This document shows positions 1 to 10,912 of a stretch of DNA of 64,000 nt, one piece after another. The notes beneath the pieces are model-generated. The model saw only the letters and a list, made by a program, of their open reading frames with translations, did not search any database and was not told where the DNA came from. The first letter of the stretch is position 1, and the number at the start of each line of letters is the position of its first letter. Source of the stretch: Aurantiacibacter sp. D1-12 (GTDB lineage Bacteria; Pseudomonadota; Alphaproteobacteria; Sphingomonadales; Sphingomonadaceae); the NCBI RefSeq assembly GCF_028858515.1, contig NZ_JAPJZJ010000001.1, positions 434,001 through 498,000 on the forward strand, given 5' to 3'. The position numbers and the translations under genes are program-made.

Positions 1-1
1 G

Positions 2-1297
2 CCGTGGCAGGCGCGCGGAAAGCTGGTCGCACGGCTCGGGCAAGAAGCGAACGATCCGATTGATGAGCTGCTCGGTGCGGCCTTGCAGTTCTCCGCGGCG
101 CATACACCCAGCTTGCAGGGTTTCATCCGCTGGTTCGACGTTGGCGATGGCGAGCTTAAGCGCGAGGCAGAAGGCAGCGGCGGACTTGTCCGGGTGATGA
201 CCGTGCACGGCTCCAAAGGCTTGCAGGCTCCCATCGTCATTCTGGCCGACGCATGCAGCGATCCGGACGCTTCACGCGCCTCTGCGCTCGATCTGGAAGA
301 GGAAGTGCTGGGCGAACGCACAGGGCGCGATATCCCGATCCTTCCACTGTCTAAGTCCAACAAGGTCGGCCCGATTTCGGAAGCCGAGGAGAAAGCAGCT
401 GCGGAAGAACGCGAGGAGCACTGGCGTTTGCTCTACGTCGCAATGACTCGTGCGGAGGAGGCGCTGTTTATCGGCGGTGCGCTCAACAAACGCAGCAAGA
501 AGGGGCCCAAACCTGACAGCTGGTACGCGAGAGTGGAACCACTGTTTGGCGACGAATGGGTGGAAGACTCGATCTGGGGCGCGCGGGCTGAGCTTGGCGT
601 TGCCGCGAAGCCGGTTTTGAGCGCCGAGCAGGGTGCTAGGAAGGCGAGGGTGGAGATTCCAACGTGGGCCTCTACTTCGATAGGCCCCGAGCCGAGGCCA
701 CCGCGCCCCTTGGCACCATCTTCTGCCGCTGACGAACTGGGTGCCGACCCTCCGCTACCGGCAGCACAGGCTGCCGTTGCCGGGCGCAGGGGCGTGCTGA
801 TCCATTCGCTGCTGGAGCGTTTGCCCGATACCCCGTCCGAAATGCGCGAGGCCGGGGGCAGGGCTTGGCTCGAACGCCACGGGCCGGACCTGTCGACAGA
901 AGAGCGCGAGGAAATGCTCTCCCGCGCCATAGCGGTTCTCGATGCGCCCGAGTGGCGCGAACTGTTTGGCCCTGATGCTCTGGCTGAGGTTCCGCTCGCC
1001 GCGGTGGTTGGTGATCAGGTGATCGCGGGGACGGCGGACCGGCTGCTCGTCACTGAAACCCGCGTGCTGGTGGCGGACTTTAAGACCGCCCGCCGTCCGC
1101 CACGTTCGCTGGAAGATATTCCGCGCACTACGCTGGTCCAAATGGCGTCTTACGTCTCCGCTTTGGAAGTGATCTATCCGGGGCGCACCATCGAGGCAGC
1201 CGTGCTCTACACGCAGGTGCCGCAGCTCATCGCGATTCCCGCCGATGTGCTCGCCAGTAACCGACCGGGGCTGAAAGACGAACCCGGCGGGGGATAA
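2..1297 (+). CDS. addA: Double-strand break repair helicase/nuclease AddA, C-terminal part (5' end outside window)
   Basis: The reading frame is open from base 2, so the gene starts left of the window; about 431 residues are visible. AddA is the UvrD-type helicase/nuclease subunit of AddAB, which resects double-strand breaks for RecA loading. The sequence shows helicase motif V (MTVHGSKGLQ, near base 200) and motif VI (LLYVAMTRAEEAL, near base 433). The C-terminal PDDEXK nuclease domain has GTADRLL followed by VADFKTARR (bases 1029-1095), matching the D...D-x-K active site of RecB-like nucleases. A Pro/Ala-rich linker separates helicase and nuclease. trxA follows after about 90 bp on the same strand, an order known from related sphingomonads. 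The identification is secure; only the length and N-terminus are unknown. Confidence 0.93.
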   Translation, partial: PWQARGKLVARLGQEANDPIDELLGAALQFSAAHTPSLQGFIRWFDVGDGELKREAEGSGGLVRVMTVHGSKGLQAPIVILADACSDPDASRASALDLEEEVLGERTGRDIPILPLSKSNKVGPISEAEEKAAAEEREEHWRLLYVAMTRAEEALFIGGALNKRSKKGPKPDSWYARVEPLFGDEWVEDSIWGARAELGVAAKPVLSAEQGARKARVEIPTWASTSIGPEPRPPRPLAPSSAADELGADPPLPAAQAAVAGRRGVLIHSLLERLPDTPSEMREAGGRAWLERHGPDLSTEEREEMLSRAIAVLDAPEWRELFGPDALAEVPLAAVVGDQVIAGTADRLLVTETRVLVADFKTARRPPRSLEDIPRTTLVQMASYVSALEVIYPGRTIEAAVLYTQVPQLIAIPADVLASNRPGLKDEPGGG

Positions 1298-1389
1298 ACA
1301 AAAGCTATCGTGCGTTATCCATTGCGAAAGCGCACTGCATGCCCAGATTGGGTGCAACGCATGAATACAAGACTTCAGGAGAAGCCATA

Positions 1390-1710
1390 ATGGCCACAAT
1401 CAACGTAACCGATGATAGCTTCCAGGCCGATGTGCTGGATGCCGACAAGCCCGTGCTGGTCGATTTCTGGGCCGACTGGTGCGGCCCGTGCAAGATGATC
1501 GCTCCGGCACTGGAAGAGCTGTCTGACGAGCTGGCTGACAAGGTCACCATCGCCAAGATGGACATCATGGAAAATCCCGATGTTCCCGGCAAGATGGGCG
1601 TTCAGTCGATCCCGTTCCTCGTCGTGTTCAAGAATGGTGAGCCCGTGGCCCAGCAGATGGGTGCGGCACCCAAGAACGCACTGAAGGACTGGCTCGAGCA
1701 GCACGTTTGA
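1390..1710 (+). CDS. trxA: Thioredoxin
   Basis: This is a 106-residue cytoplasmic thioredoxin, the usual size for the family. It reduces protein disulfides, for example in ribonucleotide reductase, and is itself reduced by thioredoxin reductase. The active site WCGPCK is intact (Cys31 and Cys34), and the cis-proline region SIPFLVVF is present. I chose the ATG at 1390 because an AGGAGA ribosome binding site lies just upstream and the product then starts like other thioredoxins (MATINVTD). An in-frame upstream ATG at 1339 would add 17 residues unlike the family. The gene converges on the phosphatase gene at 1715 with only 4 bp between the stops. Confidence 0.97.
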   Translation: MATINVTDDSFQADVLDADKPVLVDFWADWCGPCKMIAPALEELSDELADKVTIAKMDIMENPDVPGKMGVQSIPFLVVFKNGEPVAQQMGAAPKNALKDWLEQHV

Positions 1711-1725
1711 CGCGCTAGAGCGCGT
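1710..1725. terminator. GC-rich hairpin between convergent trxA and phosphatase genes
   Basis: ACGCGC (1710-1715) pairs with GCGCGT (1720-1725) around a 4-base loop. It spans the two convergent stop codons. There is no T-tract on either side, so its role as a terminator is only a suggestion from its position. Confidence 0.3.
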
Positions 1726-2524
1726 TGAGGCGCTCCACCATATCATCGTAAAGTTGAGGGCTGGCGGCACCGACCAGCCCTTTTCTTTGCCATTCGTCCA
1801 CGCGGTAGGGTGACCCGTCGAGCCGCGCGGCCTTGCCGCCAGCTTCGTTGAGCCACAGCACGCCTGCGGCATGGTCCCATGCCAGCGTGCGCTCGAAGAT
1901 CGATACGTCGTTCGTGCCCAGAGCGAGTCGCGGATATTGCTCGGCGGCGCAGTATGGGATGTCGGTGAGGCGATAGTGCGGGCAGATATGCTCTTTCACC
2001 GCTTCGCGCTGCGCATCGTCCATGAAAATGAGCGAGATGGCGGCGACTGGTGGGGTTTCGCCGGTTGGCACAGCGGTGACCTTCTCGGTCCCGATAAATG
2101 CGCCTTTGCCCTTGTGCGCGACGCAGAAGCGGCCTGTCAGGCAGTCGTAGATCCACCCGGTATGCGCTTCTCCGCCCGAGGCCATGGCGATGAGCACGCC
2201 GAACGGCGGTTCCCCGCTGGCAAAGTTGCGCGTTCCGTCGAGCGGATCGACGATCCAGCAGTCGCCTTTGAGACCTTCGAGCACCTGAGGGTCCGCGTGC
2301 GCAGCTTCTTCTCCCACGAATGCGAGGCCAGGGATGATTGCGTCGAGCCCTTCGCGCAACATTTCCTCGGCTTCGCGGTCTGCCACGGTGACAGGATCAT
2401 CGCCGCCTTTGTCCTCGATTTCACCCGCAGTCAGATTGCGAAAGCGCGGGAGGATTGCGGATTCGCTGACCTTGCGCATCAGAGTTTCGACCGCGTTATG
2501 GAAGGCGAGGATGTCGTGGCTCAT
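1715..2524 (-). CDS. Inositol monophosphatase-family phosphatase (possible histidinol-phosphatase, HisN type)
   Basis: This 269-residue protein belongs to the Mg-dependent, Li-sensitive phosphatase superfamily. The metal-binding motifs are intact: GEE at 71-73, DPLDGT at 93-98, and WDHAAG with Asp217. Family members dephosphorylate inositol phosphate, 3'-phosphoadenosine-5'-phosphate, fructose-1,6-bisphosphate or histidinol phosphate, and the substrate cannot be read from these motifs. The start codon overlaps the argJ stop in an ATGA, so the two genes are translationally coupled. Coupling to an amino-acid biosynthesis gene mildly favours the HisN-type role in histidine synthesis. This remains inference. 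Confidence 0.88.
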   Translation of the reverse strand: MSHDILAFHNAVETLMRKVSESAILPRFRNLTAGEIEDKGGDDPVTVADREAEEMLREGLDAIIPGLAFVGEEAAHADPQVLEGLKGDCWIVDPLDGTRNFASGEPPFGVLIAMASGGEAHTGWIYDCLTGRFCVAHKGKGAFIGTEKVTAVPTGETPPVAAISLIFMDDAQREAVKEHICPHYRLTDIPYCAAEQYPRLALGTNDVSIFERTLAWDHAAGVLWLNEAGGKAARLDGSPYRVDEWQRKGLVGAASPQLYDDMVERLNAL

Positions 2525-3747
2525 GAGCGATAGTCCGCATTGATCGAGATGTATCCGTGGGTCAGATCACACGTCCAGACTGTGGCACGACCTGTGCCGA
2601 TGCCAAGATCGACGGTGATGTCGATATCCTGACCTTCGAGGTGCTTGGCAACTGGTCCCTCGTCATAGTCTTCAACAGGCAGCCCGTTCTTCGCCGCCCA
2701 GTGTCCGCCGAATGCGATGGATAGGGTGTCCCGATCCGCCGGTTCGCCCGCTTTGCCGACAGCCATCACAACGCGGCCCCAATTGGCATCGCCGCCTGCA
2801 ATGGCGGTTTTGACGAGCGGTGAATTCGCAATGGCGAGACCCACGCGGCGCGCGCTGTCGTCGCTATCTGCTCCGGTCACAGTTACGCCGATAAATTTGC
2901 TCGCGCCTTCGCCGTCCCGCACGACAAGGTGAGCGAGCTGTCGGCAGACGTCTTCCAGCGCGGCCATGAAGGCATCGGCGCCAGGGTCATCGAAAGAGGT
3001 GAGGGACGCGTTACCTGCCTTGCCTGTCGCGAAGGCCAACACGGTGTCGCTCGTTGAAGTGTCGCTATCGACGGTGATGCAGCTGTAGGTGCACTTGTTG
3101 GCAGCTGACAGGCACTGCTGCAGGAATTCCGGACTCACCGCCGCATCGGTGAAAATGTAGCCGAGCATCGTTGCCATGTCGGGCGCGATCATGCCGCTGC
3201 CCTTGATGATGCCGTTGAGCGTGACCTTGGTCTCGCCAATCATGGCGGTGGCGGTTGCGCCCTTGGTGAAAGTGTCGGTGGTGCCAATCGCCGTGGCGGC
3301 ATCTTCCCAACCGCATGGTTCTGCGGTCAGCACACTGGCAACGCCTTCACGCGCCCTGTCCTTGGGCAGCGGCACACCGATCACACCGGTCGAGGAAACG
3401 AGCACCTCTGCGGCTTCGCAGCCTAGATGCCCCGCCACCTGGCCCATGATCTGCTCCACCGCCTCACGCCCGCGATAGCCGGTGAAGGCGTTTGAGTTCC
3501 CGGCATTGACGATAAGCGCCCGTGCGCGGCCCGCAGCCACGCTCTCGCGCCCCAATTCGACTTCGCTCGAGCAGCAGACATTTCGCGTAAATACGCCCGC
3601 CAGCGCAGTACCCGCGGCCAGTTCGGCATAGGTCAGGTCCGCGCGGTCCCAATCCTTGTATCGCGCCCGCGCCACGCGCAGTGTCACGCCATCGATGGGC
3701 GGCATGTCGGGAAACGGGCGGGCGAGCGGGGAGGTTTCAAGGTCCAT
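2521..3747 (-). CDS. argJ: Bifunctional glutamate N-acetyltransferase / amino-acid acetyltransferase ArgJ
   Basis: ArgJ moves the acetyl group from N-acetylornithine to glutamate, recycling it in the cyclic arginine pathway; bifunctional forms also use acetyl-CoA. The protein has 408 residues, typical length. The proenzyme autocleavage site is clear: KGSGMIAPDMATML, with the nucleophilic Thr at about residue 193 generating the alpha and beta chains. VSSTGVIGVPLP and the C-terminal NADYRS are also characteristic. It is the first gene of a leftward pair with the downstream phosphatase (4-bp overlap). Whether it is mono- or bifunctional depends on whether a separate argA exists elsewhere in the genome. 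Confidence 0.96.
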   Translation of the reverse strand: MDLETSPLARPFPDMPPIDGVTLRVARARYKDWDRADLTYAELAAGTALAGVFTRNVCCSSEVELGRESVAAGRARALIVNAGNSNAFTGYRGREAVEQIMGQVAGHLGCEAAEVLVSSTGVIGVPLPKDRAREGVASVLTAEPCGWEDAATAIGTTDTFTKGATATAMIGETKVTLNGIIKGSGMIAPDMATMLGYIFTDAAVSPEFLQQCLSAANKCTYSCITVDSDTSTSDTVLAFATGKAGNASLTSFDDPGADAFMAALEDVCRQLAHLVVRDGEGASKFIGVTVTGADSDDSARRVGLAIANSPLVKTAIAGGDANWGRVVMAVGKAGEPADRDTLSIAFGGHWAAKNGLPVEDYDEGPVAKHLEGQDIDITVDLGIGTGRATVWTCDLTHGYISINADYRS

Positions 3748-3854
3748 GGGCGCCTCTTAAGCGGCTCTCGCAGCGCCGACAACGCGCCTTTTCACCACCT
3801 GTTCACGCATTCGCCCATAGACTTCGCAGTCATAATTGCTATCTGACAGTCATC

Positions 3855-4118
3855 ATGCTGCGCCAATTGCTCACCCTGCTTGCCGTTATTTCGGGCCTTA
3901 CGCTCGCGGCAGAGCCTGTGTCCGCTGCCGAAGGCGCGGTAGTGAGCGTTGCGAGTACGGACCAGAATACGGACTGCCAGCCCATTGTTGCCGCTCCGGC
4001 ACAGTTTATCCCGGCGCGGCAGATCGGTGTTGGTTCGCCGGATCGCCCGTGCATCAATCGCCCGGTCGTTGTCTCGCCGCCTCCGGTGCAGCTTCAGGCA
4101 GACCGCGCGCGCGAATAG
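3855..4118 (+). CDS. Small secreted protein of unknown function
   Basis: An 87-residue frame starts at an ATG at 3855 with a Sec signal peptide: MLRQ, a hydrophobic stretch (LLTLLAVISGLTLAA), and a plausible cleavage after VSA. The mature part of about 63 residues has two Cys and a Pro/Val-rich end. I recognise no family. There is no strong ribosome binding site, but the signal peptide and position argue for a real gene. It sits between divergent argJ and secA, in the direction of secA. Confidence 0.6.
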   Translation: MLRQLLTLLAVISGLTLAAEPVSAAEGAVVSVASTDQNTDCQPIVAAPAQFIPARQIGVGSPDRPCINRPVVVSPPPVQLQADRARE

Positions 4119-4204
4119 CGCCGCCATTCCAGCCCAGACCCCATGTTTTCCGGTCGCGCCGTGATGCGCGGCCATTTTCCATATTTTCAAATAGGTAGCC
4201 CGCT

Positions 4205-7009
<2,805 letters not shown>

Positions 7010-7090
7010 TTGGCGCAGGGCTGAACTGACGCAAGCTTTTCCTTGCCGCAGCTGGCCTACTGGTTAGCATAGGTGGCAAGGAGAGGTTCT

Positions 7091-7798
7091 TTGCGCATAT
7101 CAGAATCACTGGTCGCCATTGTGGCGCTTGCACTCGCGGGATGTGTGTCGAACACGCCCAACGATCTCGCCAATATCCAGCCGACCGAAGAGCTGATGGC
7201 TGCGATTTACAGCCCAGCGCGTCCGGCGGAGGATGTCGCGCGCGATGATGCTCGCCTGCCGCTGGAGACGCTGACGTTTGCCGGGGTGCGGCGAGGGCAG
7301 GTGATTGCCCAGATCGCCTCGGCTGACGGTTACTACACGCGGATCCTATCGCAGGCGGTTGGTGCCGAAGGGCGTCTTTACGTGCTGCTCGATGATGACA
7401 TGGACAACGCAGCCGATGCATTCGCGAACCTTGAGGCGATTGCCGGGCAGTACGGGAATGTCGAAATCATCTATGTTGACAGCATGGCTGGCAATAACGT
7501 GCCCGAGCCAGTCGATATCTTCTGGGCCGCGGAGTTTTTTCCCGCACTTACAATCGGGGACGGATCCCGCGCAGCTGCTGCATTGGCAAGCCTGAAGCCG
7601 GGCGGGGCGCTGTATATTGAAGACACCATCACCGGAAATCTGGGCGCTGCTCGCGATATTCCGGGAATGCGGCCACGATCTTTCGTGCCAGGGTTAGTCG
7701 CGGTAGGTTTCGAAGAGCCTGTCCGAAGTAATCATCTGGTTGGAGTTTACTCCGGTGAGGGCACCGGCGAAGCGTTCCTATTCAGGCGACCGGGGTAG
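7091..7798 (+). CDS. Lipoprotein with a methyltransferase-like domain
   Basis: The predicted product has 235 residues. I chose the TTG at 7091 because AAGGAG (7078-7083) lies seven bases upstream and the product then begins with a compact lipoprotein signal ending in the lipobox LALAGC. The body resembles predicted periplasmic methyltransferases (COG4798-like). The segment GYYTRILSQAVGAEGRLYVL corresponds to SAM-binding motif I of class I enzymes, and a GGALYIEDT strand lies near the end. The glycine-rich loop is degenerate (QIASADGYYT), so SAM binding is uncertain, and SAM is not expected outside the cytoplasm. The function is unknown. Confidence 0.8.
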   Translation: MRISESLVAIVALALAGCVSNTPNDLANIQPTEELMAAIYSPARPAEDVARDDARLPLETLTFAGVRRGQVIAQIASADGYYTRILSQAVGAEGRLYVLLDDDMDNAADAFANLEAIAGQYGNVEIIYVDSMAGNNVPEPVDIFWAAEFFPALTIGDGSRAAAALASLKPGGALYIEDTITGNLGAARDIPGMRPRSFVPGLVAVGFEEPVRSNHLVGVYSGEGTGEAFLFRRPG

Positions 7799-7862
7799 AA
7801 ACGTCCGCTGCAATCCAAAAGTTGGCAAGGTCGAGGATTGTCTTTGGAAACCAATGCGCAGC

Positions 7863-7893
7863 TTGACAATCGCCTTGCTGGTACGGCTATGCA
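7863..7893 (+). promoter_or_regulatory. Possible promoter of the RTX esterase gene
   Basis: A perfect TTGACA box (7863-7868) is followed after 19 bases by TATGCA (7888-7893), about 65 bp ahead of the ATG at 7961. The spacing is long and the -10 box weak, so this is only a candidate. Confidence 0.27.
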
Positions 7894-7960
7894 CACCGCA
7901 GCACGCAATGCGCAGTAACAATCGTCATCCAATGCCTGCGCCGGTTCGGAGTTAGCCTCT

Positions 7961-9793
7961 ATGCCTCATCCCGTTTATGTTGTTGCCGGACAGAGCAACG
8001 CGGGATCGCTCGCGGTCACCGCTTCCTATGCAGCAGCGTCTCAAGCGTCTCCGGACTATACACTTTTCCATGTCCTGGAAGGTGGCGTGTCACTGTCGCC
8101 CAATCTTGAAAAACCGGATTGGTACCCTTTCGATGACGGTGATCCCAACTCGGGGGAGTTGTATCGCGAGCTTGTGGCGCAACTGACCACTGTTCTTGCC
8201 GAAACGGGTGGCTATTTCGCGGGCTTCATCTGGGTGCAGGGTGAAGCCGATACCGGCAGTTCAGCGCGCGCTGATGCATATCAGGAAAACCTGGAAGCTC
8301 TTATTGCGGGACTTCGAAGCGAATTTGGCGACACATTTCAGACCGTGATTGTACCGCTTTCGAGCTACCCCACGGTCATTCCTGACCGGCCCAACTGGTA
8401 TGATGTGCGTGATGCCCATTTTGCAGTGGCTGCTGGTGACGACAACGTCGCAATCCTTGATGCAGACCTCTACGTCAGCCGTATTGAGGACCCGCAAGAC
8501 GCCTATCGCGACCATATCCACTACACCTCGGAGTTCGCGGACATCCTGTTCCGTGAGGCGGTGCGGATGCTCGGCGCATCTGAATTGATGGGAGTTTCAG
8601 CACCGCAATGGGCCGTTTCGGGTCTGGTTCCGCTAATCGGTGATGAGGGCAGCGACAGCCTTCATGGCACTGTTGGTCGCGATGATTTGCGCGGTGAAGA
8701 CGGCGCGGACTATCTTTACGGTTATGCAGGACCAGATCGGCTGATCGGCGGCGCCGGTAACGATTTGCTCGATGGCGGATCGGCTCAGGATCGCCTTTAT
8801 GGTGGCCTTGGCGATGACACTTACCGCGTCAACACGGCACGGGACCAGATCTTCGAATTCGCCGGAGAAGGCATCGACACGGTCGAATCCAGCGGGAACT
8901 TTGCCCTGCCGGATCACGTCGAAAACCTGTTGGCAATAGAAGGTAGCGCTGGCCTGCGCCTCACGGGCAATACGCTGGGTAATTCAATTTCAGGCGCGTC
9001 CGGAAACGATTTCCTGAACGGCCTGGATGGCGACGACTATCTGCGGGGCAATGATGGCAATGATCGGCTGCTTGGCGGTGCGGGCAATGATGTGCTTGTT
9101 GGCGGGAGGGGCAGCAATATCCTTTCGGGTGGTGCCGGTAACGATCGTTATGTGGTGACTTCTGCACAGGACCAGATCAAGGAACTGTCAGGCGCAGGCA
9201 TCGACATTGTCATCACCACGGTCGACTTTGTCTTGCCGCATTTCGTGGAAGTTGAAAGCCTGGTCGTGCGGTCCAATGCCGGAGATGTGGATTTGACCGG
9301 CAATAACTCCAACAACTCGCTCCGCGGTAATGACCGGGCGAACCATTTTGACGGGCGTGGTGGGGACGACTGGCTGCGCGGAGAGGGTGGGAACGACATT
9401 CTCTCGGGCGGAAGAGGTGCTGATCGGCTTGAAGGAGGCGACGGTGACGACCTGCTGCTGGACTATGACTTCGGCGGCGCGATCGACCAGCTTGATGGGG
9501 GTGCCGGCAATGATACCTTCCTTCTCAAGGGTAATGCCGAAGTCTGGGGTGGAGCCGGGGAAGACGTGTTCAGCTTCCGCTCCGGATTTGGAGAAGTCGT
9601 GATTCATGATTTCGAGGAAGGCACGGACCGGTTCGATTTCTCTCGCTATGACAAGAACATAGAGTCCTCTGATCTTGCGATTACGCAGGTTGGCGATGAT
9701 GTCCGCATTGAAGTCATCGGGTTTGAAGGCGGCATCATTATTCTTGCAGATACGCAGGTGGCTGAGGTCACCTTCGATCACTTCAGCTTCTGA
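7961..9793 (+). CDS. RTX-repeat secreted SGNH/sialate O-acetylesterase-like protein
   Basis: This 610-residue protein has an N-terminal esterase domain of about 205 residues and a long calcium-binding RTX region. The esterase part has GQSNAGS (nucleophile Ser12), FIWVQGEAD and DHIHYT. This is the pattern of the SASA/carbohydrate-esterase 6 group of SGNH hydrolases, which remove acetyl groups from sugars. From about residue 220 there are several blocks of GGxGxDxLx nonapeptides (GGAGNDLLDGG, GGAGNDVLVGG, GGDGDDLLL). There is no Sec signal peptide and the C-terminus is hydrophobic (FDHFSF). Together these suggest type I secretion. No type I transporter genes lie nearby. A weak GGAG site sits 9 bases ahead of the ATG. 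Confidence 0.88.
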   Translation: MPHPVYVVAGQSNAGSLAVTASYAAASQASPDYTLFHVLEGGVSLSPNLEKPDWYPFDDGDPNSGELYRELVAQLTTVLAETGGYFAGFIWVQGEADTGSSARADAYQENLEALIAGLRSEFGDTFQTVIVPLSSYPTVIPDRPNWYDVRDAHFAVAAGDDNVAILDADLYVSRIEDPQDAYRDHIHYTSEFADILFREAVRMLGASELMGVSAPQWAVSGLVPLIGDEGSDSLHGTVGRDDLRGEDGADYLYGYAGPDRLIGGAGNDLLDGGSAQDRLYGGLGDDTYRVNTARDQIFEFAGEGIDTVESSGNFALPDHVENLLAIEGSAGLRLTGNTLGNSISGASGNDFLNGLDGDDYLRGNDGNDRLLGGAGNDVLVGGRGSNILSGGAGNDRYVVTSAQDQIKELSGAGIDIVITTVDFVLPHFVEVESLVVRSNAGDVDLTGNNSNNSLRGNDRANHFDGRGGDDWLRGEGGNDILSGGRGADRLEGGDGDDLLLDYDFGGAIDQLDGGAGNDTFLLKGNAEVWGGAGEDVFSFRSGFGEVVIHDFEEGTDRFDFSRYDKNIESSDLAITQVGDDVRIEVIGFEGGIIILADTQVAEVTFDHFSF

Positions 9794-9881
9794 AGTTTTT
9801 CAAGAACTGGATTCTCGCAATCAGAGGGAACCGATTGATACGCGCGCGATTGGCGTCATTTTCCAGCGATGTAGGAAAAAA

Positions 9882-9956
9882 TGGCTCCCCGAGTTGGATT
9901 CGAACCAACGACCAAGTGATTAACAGTCACCTACTCTACCGCTGAGCTATCGGGGA
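9882..9956 (-). tRNA. tRNA-Asn (anticodon GUU)
   Basis: Read on the minus strand, a full cloverleaf is visible. A 7-bp acceptor stem (TCCCCGA with TCGGGGA), a D arm, and an anticodon loop CTGTTAA giving GUU are followed by the TTCGAAT T-loop. Discriminator G and an encoded CCA end the gene. The length with CCA is 75 nt. Confidence 0.98.
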
Positions 9957-9977
9957 GCAGCCCGAAGGCAGAACGCG

Positions 9978-10006
9978 CCTATATTGGGGCAGATTCGGTT
10001 TGGCAA
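9978..10006 (-). promoter_or_regulatory. Probable promoter of tRNA-Asn
   Basis: On the minus strand a TTGCCA box (10001-10006) is followed after exactly 17 bases by TATAGG (9978-9983). The predicted start point lies about 15 nt ahead of the mature tRNA 5' end. Box quality and spacing fit a sigma-70-type housekeeping promoter. Confidence 0.55.
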
Positions 10007-10052
10007 GGCCCGAAGTTAGCAATTGGCAAATTGCTGTGAAGAGACCTGTAAT

Positions 10053-10823
10053 TCAGGTGATGAACTGCTCCGCCACGATCCGTTCGTCGAGCGCGTGGCC
10101 CGGATCGAACAGCAGTGTCATTTCCCTGTCGGCGGCAATCTCTACATGCACTTCGGCAATATCGCGGACTTCGCGCTGGTCTGCCACCACCGCGACCGGG
10201 CGCTTGGCCGGCTCACGCACGCGGAAGGTGACTTTGCTGGTTTCGGGAAGGATAGCTCCTGGCCAGCGGCGCGGGCGGAAGGGGCTGATCGGGGTAAGGG
10301 CGAGCATACGCGAATCGAGCGGCAGGATCGGCCCGTTCGCGGAAAGGTTATAGGCGGTCGAACCGACGGGAGTGGACAGCAGCACACCGTCACCCGCCAG
10401 CTCTCCGATGCGCACCTTTCCGTTCACCGAAATCTCGACTTTGGCGGTCTGGCGCGTTTCACGCAGCAGGCTGACTTCGTTGATGGCGCTGTGGGTGTGC
10501 CGCGCGCCGTCCTGTGTCACTGCTTCCATCCGTAAAGGCCGCACGGCCATCGCTTTCGCCGCAGCGATTCGTGACATAAGATCGCCCGCACCGTGATATC
10601 GGTTCATCAGGAAGCCGACTGTGCCGAGGTTGATCCCGAAAACCGGGATGATACGCTCGACATCGAGCATGTCGTGCAGTGCATCCAGCATCGTGCCATC
10701 GCCGCCAACCGCGACCACGGCGTCTGCCTCTTCAATCGGTACGAATGTGTGGCGCTCGCAAAGTTCCTTCGCGGCCTTACGCGCCCGGTCCGACTGCGAA
10801 TAGACGATTGCCAGCCTCTCCAT
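10053..10823 (-). CDS. nadK: NAD kinase
   Basis: NadK phosphorylates NAD to NADP in the cytoplasm. The 256-residue product carries the GGDGT catalytic motif (40-44), the NE motif in SAINEVSLL, and the conserved GDGVLLSTPVGSTAYNLSA substrate loop. Length and motif order match short bacterial NAD kinases. The gene stands alone on this strand between tRNA-Asn and the divergent EAL gene. Confidence 0.96.
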   Translation of the reverse strand: MERLAIVYSQSDRARKAAKELCERHTFVPIEEADAVVAVGGDGTMLDALHDMLDVERIIPVFGINLGTVGFLMNRYHGAGDLMSRIAAAKAMAVRPLRMEAVTQDGARHTHSAINEVSLLRETRQTAKVEISVNGKVRIGELAGDGVLLSTPVGSTAYNLSANGPILPLDSRMLALTPISPFRPRRWPGAILPETSKVTFRVREPAKRPVAVVADQREVRDIAEVHVEIAADREMTLLFDPGHALDERIVAEQFIT

Positions 10824-10912
10824 GGGCGCAGGTTCTATGGAGACACGTCCCGATTTGCAACGCGGCTTTTACATGACAAGACAGCAACGAGTGAAATGGG
10901 CAGAGAAGCGGC

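Noticed and set aside
7031-7046. Terminator after secA
   Set aside because: GCAAG/CTTGC gives only a 5-bp stem and the T residues are in the loop, not behind it.
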